A stretch of DNA of 64,000 nt from the NCBI GenBank assembly GCA_963169105.1, contig OY720642.1, positions 75,246,716-75,310,715 of the forward strand. The letters run 5' to 3'. Both the position numbers and the translations under genes were made by a program. This document shows positions 56,391-64,000 of this stretch, piece after piece. The number at the start of each line of letters is the position of its first letter. Positions within the stretch are counted from its first letter, which is position 1. Under the pieces are notes generated by a model, which did not search any database, was not told the origin of the DNA, and saw only the letters and a program-made list of their open reading frames with translations. This DNA is from Ceriagrion tenellum (Eukaryota; Arthropoda; Insecta; Odonata; Coenagrionidae).

Positions 56391-57300
56391 GTTTACTTGA
56401 GGGCACTGACCTGGCTCGTGAAAATATTCGTTCGTGTGCCTTCCGTCTCTAGGTCCACTGTCAAAGATTTCATTCCTCTACATTCTCCCCAATCACGATT
56501 ACCTTTGCCTTCGCATTTCACTAATTTTCCACCGGACTGCAACTCCTGGGTGATCGCCCGACCAGGGAAGATTTCGTCATCTGCGAGCAAGTGGAAAATC
56601 TCTCCTCCCACTGAACTTTTGTTAGGTCAGGTCGCGTCTTTTTATGAGCCCCGCGCCTGTTTGCCGCGTGGATGAAAGCCAGAGACGCGGGAGTTGTCAG
56701 TCTGCTTGGAGAAAGAACGGAAGGCTAAAGAGAGAGACAGATGAGAAAGTCAGGCAAGGCAATAAGAGAGAGAGATAGATAGAGAGAGAGTGAAGTAAGA
56801 GAGAGAAAAGAGTCAAGTGGCGGTCTCTCTTGGCGAAAGCTGGAAACTTCCTCGCGGAGCTGGTAGCCGCTTCCATCTGGCGGACAAGTCGGTGACTTCT
56901 CTCTGCACGCCTCCAGTCTTCCTCCACCCCTCGCTCAAACTCCTGCCCCTCTCTCCTTCCCGGCATCGCATCCGGCATCAAAATAGCAGCTCGTGAAAAA
57001 AAGTTTGCTCCCTCCATTCATTGAGCATGAACGAACGAATTTAATTAAGGACATGGCTCTGAAAAAAAATGAAGATCGAAAATGATTTCGCGCACGATCC
57101 GTATGACGTTTACAGGGAAAAGAGACTATTTGTAAAAAACTTTTTTTGAATCCTTTTGAACTTTTTTCGGTGACTTTTATTTCGGGTAATAAATGCGATT
57201 TCGCTTGCGTTTCATGATAGAGGTCCATCTCCATCTGAGGGTAAACAGCATGGGTAAAATTTGATTTAACTGTCACAGGCACGTTGAAAATTCCACCGAG
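56391..57300. other. GC-richer patch and GA microsatellite
   Basis: Overlapping frames on both strands at 56393-56675 are unrecognised. A GAGAGA/GATAGA simple repeat lies at about 56765-56815, and the 106-codon minus frame across it is compositional. The 115-codon minus frame at 56935-57282 has no recognised motif. Confidence 0.45.
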
Positions 57301-57724
57301 ACACTAAATTAAAGCTGTAACAATTTTTGAGCAACTGATATGGGAAGTCTATTAATTACAATTCCAAATGTATGTTAAATCTACTAGTTGCTCGATCACC
57401 CGCAGCGTATTACGAGAAGACATTATTGCATTGAGTGATCTCGCATATCACAATTTTCGCGTTATCATGCATGATGTATGTTACTACCATATCAACGAGT
57501 GTCCATAGCGAAATTTGGTGTGTATTATATGTTAAATATTCTCTTACACTTATCTGCTGCTTGTCGTGTACGGGAATAATCGTAAATAACTGTATGGACT
57601 TTGTAACTGTGTAACTTTGCGATCAGTTTCCTGTATATTAGTAGGCGGAATGTTGCGAGCAGTCCATTTAAGTGTTACATGGAATGGAAGCTGTACGGAT
57701 GAGATAAGAAGTAGAATAACACAG
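57301..57724. other. No feature recognised
   Basis: AT-rich spacer. A 76-codon minus frame (57550-57780) runs into the LINE and is incidental. Confidence 0.45.
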
Positions 57725-58230
57725 TAAATGGCAGCCTTCAGTAAAGTCAACCAAATACTTTCAGCTAAAGCAATAAACATAGGCTTAAGGAAAAGATTAG
57801 CTAAATGTTTAATTTAGAGTGTTCTGTTTTATGGAGCAGGAACATGGTTAATCAAGAAGAAAGACGAATATCCAGAGAGTTTTGAAATGTGGCTATGGAG
57901 AAGAATAGAAAGAGTAAAATGGAGCGATGAAGTGTGGAACGAGGAAGTGCTAACGAGGATGAATGAGAAAAGGAATATTTTAAGACGTATAACAAAGAGG
58001 AAGGCAAACTGGATAGGACACGTACTGAGGAAAGATCGCCTGCTGAAAAGAATATTAGAAGAACAGATCGGGGGAAAAGATAAAGAGGAAGGCGAAGAAA
58101 TTACATGTTGACTGATATAATAAATGAAAGGAATAACGAAGGGATATGGAGGCAGTATAGGATAGACGAGTATGGAGGGAGCAGTTCAATTGAAATCTGT
58201 CTGGAACAGATTCACCCAAGAAGAAGAAGG
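57725..58230 (+). mobile_element. RTE-like LINE fragment, lineage A
   Basis: It begins AAFSKVNQILSAKAINIGLR, has one stop near 57812, then YGAGTWLIKKKDEYPESFEM and, in frame at 57887-58111, MWLWRRIERVKWSDEVWNEE, KRNILRRITKRKANWIGHVL, RKDRLLKRIL. It ends at GGGAGCAGTTCAATTGAAAT plus an AAGAAG run. This is the same lineage as 33501-34015, in much better shape. Confidence 0.8.
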
Positions 58231-58955
58231 CGGAATGTATGCGATTGTGTTCGCGTAAATAATGTAATGATTTAATATGCCACTTTAACTCGGAATCAGT
58301 CGCGCGTCATCTGAGAGATGACTTTTAGCTACAATGTCATGCCACTTAATTAACGCCTGAGCTGAGTGAGGGCGACTCATGCTATCTTTTATATTATAAC
58401 TGGCATGGTATTCACTGAAGGGCTTCATATACATTTTGCCTTTATTTCGACGGAATTTCTCATATGATCGGCGACTTTCGGTATCATTCATTGTAATCAA
58501 CCTTTAGATAACTCAACCTCCGTCACCTTTTATATTATAGCTATATTTATATTATAATAAGTAAATGATAAATATTCACTGAAGGGCTTCATATACATGT
58601 TGCCTTTATTTCGACGGAATTTCTCAGATGATCAGCGACTTTCGGTATTATTCATCACTCAACCTCCGGCACTTTCAAGTTTTATAATGCCATTAGCTTG
58701 AGCAAGCAACTTCTATTGTACCGAAGTTTTTCGGTGAGGTTTTTGCATGCTATGCCAACTACTTCAGAACCAAAATCACCGTGGAACAAAATATGATTTA
58801 TAAATGAAAAACGATTAGACTGAATGTTCTAATTCGAAAAACTGCGGAGATAATCTGACATATGACTCGCGACTACTCATGGTTAGACATGTGCGCGACT
58901 GAAGTGGGGTTCAATATAATGTTGCTCTTGCCCCGTTCGCATTACTAGCATCATT
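58231..58955. other. Local duplication at 58400-58680, otherwise unassigned
   Basis: TATTCACTGAAGGGCTTCAT through GACGGAATTTCTCA..TGATC and GCGACTTTCGGTAT occurs twice (about 58410-58485 and 58572-58650). The copies are separated by an AT-rich TTATATTATA spacer. No gene is recognised. Confidence 0.6.
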
Positions 58956-58962
58956 TCATTGA

Positions 58963-59037
58963 ACTGCTCGATGTTTTCGATGTCTAGGCCATAAACATCG
59001 AGTGGTCCGATACATCGATGTCGGTGTGGCATCCCTA
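58963..59037 (-). mobile_element. hAT-like MITE end, truncated
   Basis: Read on minus from 59037: AGGGATGCCACACCGACATC, GATGTATCGGACCACTCGAT, GTTTATGGCC and ACATCGAAAACATCGAGCAG. The same order occurs in the complete short element at 62252-62423. The other terminus is not found here. Confidence 0.45.
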
Positions 59038-59331
59038 CCTTAAACAGTACTTAAGTAAGCTCTAATCTTACCCGTGTTCCGAGTCCCTTTGGTACCGCTG
59101 GAATTCGCTATTTATAACGTGCGTCATATTCGTTTGTGGTCACGAACCCGTCATTCGAAGATAATGACGATTGATCACATACACCTTATGACAAACGTGT
59201 ATTCGGATGGCAGAAAACATCAGTCGTAAATAAGTAAGTTATAATTATAAATACTGTAATATACTGTACTGTAATAGTTACACTGGCATGTGCCAACCGA
59301 GCGGTCGCATTACTAACTCTTACTCTTTTAA

Positions 59332-59550
59332 CCCTTTGAGTGCGGCATGACGTCATATCACGTCATGATTGTCTTTATCGTGATATAAGGTCAAGGGTAA
59401 CGTGAGTGTTCTAGCTTTTGTTAAGGAACTTTCGCCAAGCCCCCAAACGAAAGCTGGAACACTCACGACACCCATGACGTGAAATCACGTCATCACCACC
59501 AGCGTAAAGACAATCATGACGTGATATCACGTCATGCCGCACTCAAAGTG
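59332..59550. mobile_element. piggyBac-like MITE with TGACGTCA-type inverted repeats
   Basis: The left end CCCTTTGAGTGCGGCATGAC follows TTAA at 59328-59331. The right end ...GCCGCACTCAAAGTG is followed by TTTA at 59551-59554, a one-base change from TTAA. Subterminal inverted repeats with ATGACGTGATATCACGTCAT pair over about 45 bases. A second inner pair (GTGAGTGTTCTAGC / GCTGGAACACTCAC) makes it a nested palindrome. TTAA target and CCC ends are piggyBac traits. The 219-bp copy has no coding capacity. Confidence 0.7.
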
Positions 59551-59554
59551 TTTA

Positions 59555-59930
59555 TGGACTACCAAGATAAATGGCTAGTAAAGGGAATGCGGCATTAGAA
59601 AGTTGTCTTCCAGCTTCCAACCATCTTGTAAATAAGATGCCGTTAGCATTGATGATAGCAGAACAAGAATAATACATATCTTATTCACCATTGAGAAAAG
59701 TTTCAAATCTACTCAGTCGGCGTTTCATCGTGACAGAATGCTTTAAAAATAATGTTTGCGTTGCCATAGTTCGGTAACTAAGGAGTTGCCTCCCCATGTT
59801 ATCAGGACAAACAATGTTTAAAATCACCTCCCCTACCTCCTCCATAAGTTGCAGTCCTCGAAATTTCCTCCTGAAACACCCTGTAAATATATGTTATTAT
59901 ATTTGTTTCTCTTGAGGAGATTGGTTTGCT
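59555..59930. other. No gene; repeat-like junction at 59800-59885
   Basis: The minus strand from 59885 reads TACAGGGTGTTTCAGGAGGA, which looks like a transposon or repeat terminus, but no partner end was found. The 94-codon minus frame 59802-60086 crosses into the SINE and is not a gene. Confidence 0.35.
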
Positions 59931-60200
59931 GTGGTAGCTAGAGTACCGGCTGGAACAACCATACGGGCGTCCAAGGTTCAAACCCCCGCGGAAGAGGATG
60001 TTTTTCAGAGGAAACCCGATCCCTATTTGGGCGTCTTGTGGGGGGCACTTCAAGTACAGTACTCCGTCTGACGGATGAGACGTCAAACGGTGGTCCCCTT
60101 GGCGCCTTTCGTTAAGAGCAGGCTAATGCCGACGCCGGGTTTCTATCCATCCTTCCTCCCTTACCTACCTATCACTTACGCAAATGACCTTAGCCTCCCC
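59931..60200 (+). mobile_element. tRNA-derived SINE, family C
   Basis: Third copy of the family: TGTGGTAGCTAGAGTACCGG (A box region), AGGTTCAAACCCCCGCGG (B box), TTTTTCAGAGGAAACCCGAT, TACAGTACTCCGTC, GAGCAGGCTAATGCCGACGC. It shares more with the 11671 copy than either shares with any tRNA. Confidence 0.75.
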
Positions 60201-61635
60201 AAAATCCAGTTGTTTCCCTTGAAAAATAAATTATGAATTTAAAAAGTCTACATGATGATACGGAAATATTGTCAGTTCTATATTCAATGTTGCACTTTCA
60301 ATATTTTTTTCCGAAACCTTTTTAATGAATCTGTGTCAAAAGTTGAGTTTAATATCTACGATCTAGCATCCTCACATATTTTTTTTCTCTTTCTATCTCG
60401 TTTCATTTAATTCGCTGCGCTTTTTTTTCCTCCTCGTACCAAGCCTTGGTAGGCAATCTCTAAAATTCTTTCCGTCTGTTTTCGCCGAAGAAGTTGCTGA
60501 CTTACTACCGCCGCCTATCCTCTGCGCAAGTCATTGAGGAAAATAAGACGGGGAGGCCCTGAATGAAAAAGGCCGAAAGGGAGGAAGACGCCACCCTTTT
60601 AACCTTTTCAGTCCTTCTGCGGACCCCGCTCTTCTTCTTTTTGTTCCTTTTTTATCTTTCTCTGCGTTCCCCCGGTCCATCGCACTCGCAATTTCCGCCG
60701 CTTCCTTTGTTTCCCTCACTCGCTGTAGTGGCGCTTCATTCGCGCGGCAATAAAAAGCCTACCCCCGTCTGCCCTTCTGGTCTTCTTTCGTTCGTCTTTT
60801 TTTTTTAGTTTCCCGCCTAAAGTGGCACTCTTCAGATTACTTTAGTTTGCTGACAGAATTCTCTCTGTACTTTTATATTTTTTATACCCTGGCGTAAATT
60901 TAAGTTTTACCTGGGATTTCATTAAAGTTTTACTTACGCTCGGGAGAAACTAAATCGAGAATTGAATGATCTATATAGTCTACTGAAGAGGAAAACTCAA
61001 GAAGTCAGGGAAACAATCGATGTAATTTACCATATTTTGTGGTATTTTTTACATAAAATTCTACTAGGAGCCAATTTATTGGCATTGAAAAAGCCTTGCA
61101 AATCCACTTCAGTGAATGGTTCCACGAGCTCATCCAGTAACTAATTTATTTCTAATCAGGAATTTTCAGCGAGTAAAGTTTAAATACCATCATTTACAAT
61201 ACGAAACAATATAAATCCGTGTAATTTAGGTTAGTATCTATGCGGTTCTTGTTAACAGGCAGCAAAATGTAAAACATCATTAATTTATTTATGTAATTTT
61301 GTCCAAATTACTGGCAGAACTAGTCTAAATATTGAATGGCGAAGCGGATATGCAATGAGAGGTAAATGAGTCCAGATATTATCTACCCGAGAGAGATGAT
61401 TTGATAGATATAATAGCATCAATTCACCCCAAGATGGGTACGAAGAGGATATGTCGACAAGTCAGAGAAACCATAGCCGTACCATATTACGTGGTATTTA
61501 TGAATAAAATTTTCCCGGAGCCAATTTATTTAGCGCGGGTAGTATAAATCGTATGCGTCAAAGCGTGGGCACACATAATATTCGCTCTACTCTCAGCAGT
61601 TGGGGAGGATCGGCCCAATATTAAACGTGCTTTAC
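60201..61635. other. CT-rich patch 60420-60810, otherwise unassigned
   Basis: The top strand is pyrimidine-rich with runs of T. The overlapping 62- and 81-codon frames there are compositional. A 60-codon frame at 60962-61144 and the similar segment at about 61430-61540 share AAGTCAG.GAAAC and CGATGTA/CCGTAC-ATATT contexts, plus GGAGCCAATTTATT. This suggests a diverged direct duplication at ~470-bp spacing. Confidence 0.4.
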
Positions 61636-61639
61636 TAGT

Positions 61640-61860
61640 TGACAGAATGAGGGCTATAGGCTCTTCAACTCTTCTGCACACTTCATTACCTGGTTTACAA
61701 GGCTTCTAGTCTTTTCTGGTCAGCTTTTCCAATGGTCCATGCTTTCGATCCATAGAGTGATCCATAGAGATCCATAACTCCACACGAAGGTTTTCACACA
61801 CTGTTTCCTGGTTTGTAAACCTTTCTTCCTTGTGCAGCGACTTCTTTTTCCTATATATTT
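61640..61860 (-). mobile_element. RTE-like LINE fragment, lineage B
   Basis: The plus strand shows CAAGGCTTCTAGTCTTTTCT, CCATGCTTTCGATCCATAGA, CACACTGTTTCCTGGTTTGT and GCAGCGACTTC, matching 51330-51470. A small internal repeat of GATCCATAGA is present. No usable frame remains. Confidence 0.6.
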
Positions 61861-62251
61861 TCTTTATCAACATTATTCTGGGGATTGTGTTTGAACCGTT
61901 GCACAGTGGTCGGAGGGACCCCGTTTGCCGGACAAAATTCGTGGGGTGGAAAATTTGAAGTTTTCATCCACTATTTTAATACAATTTTCGTAAGAAAGGC
62001 ACTAAGTAACAAATTAACATAAAAAACGAAAGTTAGGCAGTAGTTTGACATGAAATTATTTATTTAATTACTTTTTTATTTAATTATTTTTAATTACGCG
62101 TTGGAGAGAGTCACGGGGTACAACAACGATGTTATGTTCGATGTTCGATGTTTTGATGAGTTTTATCCACTCGAATGGATAAACGGTGTTCATGTCATTT
62201 ATTGCGTCTATAATTGCAATATTCTACAGCAATGAAAAGATGTCCGCAAGA
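61861..62251. other. No gene recognised
   Basis: AT-rich, with a TTCGATG simple repeat near 62138-62158. Confidence 0.4.
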
Positions 62252-62423
62252 TAGTGATGCCACAATCGACATCGATGTTTCGGACTGCTCGATGTTTTTT
62301 GTCCGAGACTTCGAAAACATCGAGTGGTAAAATAATCCGATGAAAACTGAGTGAGTGGTGAGTACTTTTATGAACATAAAAAAATCGACTACTCGATGTA
62401 TTTTAGTCAATGTGGCATCACTT
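62252..62423. mobile_element. Short hAT-like MITE
   Basis: The ends TAGTGATGCCACA and TGTGGCATCACTT are inverted repeats. The 8-bp flanks CCGCAAGA and TCGCGAGA agree at six positions, as for a decayed hAT duplication. The interior repeats CATCGA-type units in both orientations (ACATCGATGTTTCGG, ACTACTCGATGT). It is related to 58963-59037. Confidence 0.5.
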
Positions 62424-62584
62424 TCGCGAGAATAACTATATCGGAAAAGCTGCGTGAGATTTTTCCGAGTGTTCTGAACACATTAAAATAGTCTCGCGAT
62501 CGGAATAATCTCGAATGATTGAAACACAACCCACTGTGAAGTCTTCAATTTTTTAGGATTTTATGCTCATCGGAAACAGCTTTG

Positions 62585-63720
62585 AGTCATCCGACTTTAC
62601 ACCGAGCTTCTAAAGTTGAATTAACGCGGATAATAACACATTGCTCAAAGAAGCTTATTTGCTCAAAGATGATAGGACAACAGAGCAGGAAAAAGTATGT
62701 GAAAACATACTCGTGTGGAGCGTGGCACTCTACGGTAGAGCTGGGATTTTCGATTCATTTCGATGATTCGATTCATGCGATTTGGTTCATGCGAGTGAGT
62801 TGTTCTTTCAAATGGTTCATAATGAACCAAATGACTTCAAAGAACCAAATGACTTCGCTAACCATTAGCGATTGACCCGACTGAATGCGAGGAATGAAAA
62901 CGACATCCACCGAAGATGTGATTACTCGGATATGTCGGGGACAAAGTAATGGTTGCGAAGTATGGAAGTTTTACTTTGTCCTTGAAGCATCCAAAAATGT
63001 GAAAGTATGACATTCCCTTCGTGCAATCTATAAAGATGAAATTTAATAAAAATACCTTAGTTGCTTGCTCAGGAATTTTCAATTTTCCACCGAAGATATT
63101 ACAACGTGTTGACTATTAGATCTGTCGTAATTTCTCGTCCACAGTCCGATTCAAGAGATTCAAGCAATTCTTGATTCTTTTCAATTCCTTTGGCTCTTGC
63201 GATTCTTTACGAACCACTAGATTGAAGAACGTGATTCAATTCATTCGGTTCATACCAATGAATCGTTCATAAAGAACGATTCACTCATGAACGACACAGC
63301 TCTACTCTACGGATCAGAAACATGGACTATTGGGAAAGCTGACCAGAAAATACTAAAATGCTTTCGAAACCTGGTGCTGGAGGAGGATGCTGAAGATGAA
63401 ATGGAGTAAAAAAAAGAAATGATGAAGTTCACAAAAGAGTAGAGGAGGAAAGGTTAATATAGCCCACCGTATGGAAAAGAAGAATAAGATGGAGTGGACA
63501 CACACTGAAGTACAATGGGTTTGTAAAGAACATAATTGAAGGTAAAATGGAGGATAAAGTCCCCAGAGGAAAACCCAGGAGTAAGTTCATGGACCAAATA
63601 AAGAGGAAAGTACACGGGAAAAGACATTAGGAGGTAAGGGAACTAGTACTAGATTGAGAAGGTTGGAGGGCTGCAGTCAACCAATATTGGAATAGAACGA
63701 CCAATGAATGAATAACGCAT
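62585..63720 (+). mobile_element. RTE-like LINE fragment, lineage B, interrupted by a hAT MITE
   Basis: The plus strand reads KEAYLLKDDRTTEQEKVCEN then ILVWSVALYG up to 62735. It resumes at 63305 with YGSETWTIGKADQKILKCFR, then RRMLKMKWSK-like, VPRGKPRSKFMDQIKRK and AVNQYWNRTTNE. The 3' end is GACCAATGAATGAATAA at 63697-63715. Removing the 569-bp insertion restores the match across the joint. Several frameshifts exist besides the insertion. Confidence 0.8.
62736..63304. mobile_element. hAT-type MITE inserted in a LINE
   Basis: Terminal inverted repeats start TAGAGCTGGG and end ...CACAGCTCTA. A perfect 8-bp duplication, CTCTACGG, lies at 62728-62735 and 63305-63312. The TAGNG start and 8-bp target agree with the hAT superfamily. 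Subterminal DNA is packed with GATTC/GAATC and GAACGATTC-type repeats in both orientations, likely transposase-binding or hairpin-forming sites. The 569 bp contain no transposase frame. Confidence 0.85.
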
Positions 63721-63831
63721 TTAAATCAGTAATTTTCTTACATACATACATACCAAGCACGCCGTTCACTTCCGGGGTAAGCACAGTCGCAATGTTTCAC
63801 TCATAAATACATATTTGTACACCTAAAGGCT

Positions 63832-63960
63832 GGGACACAATCAACGTGTACGTGTAACGTGAGCCGTTAACGGGAATACGCGAAAAGATGGCTGACGGGA
63901 AAGTATGGCGAACGGACACAATCAACGTGTACGGGGAGTACGTGTACGCGAGAGATGGGC
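63832..63960. repeat. Repeated ACACAATCAACGTGTACG motif near window end
   Basis: GGACACAATCAACGTGTACG occurs at about 63832 and 63914, followed by ACGTGTA-rich DNA and, at 63975-63997, an inverted CCGTGTCCCGTACACGG. It has the look of a transposon terminus with subterminal repeats continuing past the window. The 67-codon frame on minus (63797-64000) is incidental. Confidence 0.45.
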
Positions 63961-64000
63961 AACTTTCACCTCTTCCCGTGTCCCGTACACGGAAAACCAA

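Noticed and set aside
56697..57017. 106-codon minus-strand frame as a signal-peptide or membrane protein
   Set aside because: The leucine/serine-rich end is the translation of a GA microsatellite, so the apparent membrane segment is an artefact.
60531..60808. Overlapping frames with hydrophobic stretch
   Set aside because: Encoded by a pyrimidine-rich tract. No start context, splice signals or family similarity.
1..64000. CRISPR arrays, bacterial operons or phage genes
   Set aside because: No regularly spaced repeats with unique spacers, no gene clusters and no ribosome binding patterns. The sequence is plainly eukaryotic.

Overview
This is a stretch of a repeat-rich, AT-rich eukaryotic nuclear genome, most likely an arthropod and probably an insect. 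The basis is indirect: there are no operons or ribosome binding sites, open frames are short and scattered, and the recognisable content is interspersed repeats (tRNA-derived SINEs, 5'-truncated non-LTR retrotransposons, hAT/piggyBac/TA-inserting DNA elements and palindromic ribozyme-like elements). I cannot name the species from sequence alone. I found no intact host protein-coding gene, no true tRNA or rRNA gene and no CRISPR array. Most longer open frames are transposon relics or chance frames in GC- or GA-rich patches.

Layout. 1-7 kb: mostly unique AT-rich DNA with two LINE scraps, a TA-inserting MITE and two palindromic elements. 7.1-13.1 kb: a SINE nest inside a 2-kb inverted repeat, then a ~525-bp tandem duplication carrying the same SINE. 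13-22.5 kb: low in recognised repeats, apart from a GA-rich patch and some unassigned open frames. 22.5-24.2 kb: tRNA-derived SINEs on both sides of a precisely bounded 492-bp hAT element that still carries a transposase C-terminus. 24.5-33 kb: many copies of one jockey/CR1-group LINE that ends in a GATGTA-type tail, including two joined tail to tail, mixed with palindromic elements. 33-41 kb: an RTE-like LINE fragment, palindromic elements, GC-rich islands, and a duplicated segment interrupted by the best palindromic insertion. 42.07-44.65 kb: a 2.58-kb DNA element with ~300-bp terminal inverted repeats and a 9-bp target duplication. 45-64 kb: more LINE and SINE copies from two RTE-like lineages, a piggyBac-like MITE and two hAT-like MITEs, one of them cut into a LINE.

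The most interesting signal is a dispersed family of small fold-back elements (about 195-400 bp). Each has two inverted arms around a loop. The arms carry hammerhead-ribozyme-like cores (CTGANGA, a short hairpin, GAAAC, then a GTC-type site). In several copies a one-sided 3' tail with a shared CCACAAAGTCAAGCC-like motif follows one arm. Three copies have perfect target-site duplications of 11, 12 and 20 bp. The layout fits inverted terminal pieces of Penelope-like retroelements or a retrozyme-like non-autonomous family. The ribozyme function is inferred, not shown. Nothing here works together as a pathway: the window is a record of successive transposition, with nested insertions that allow relative dating.
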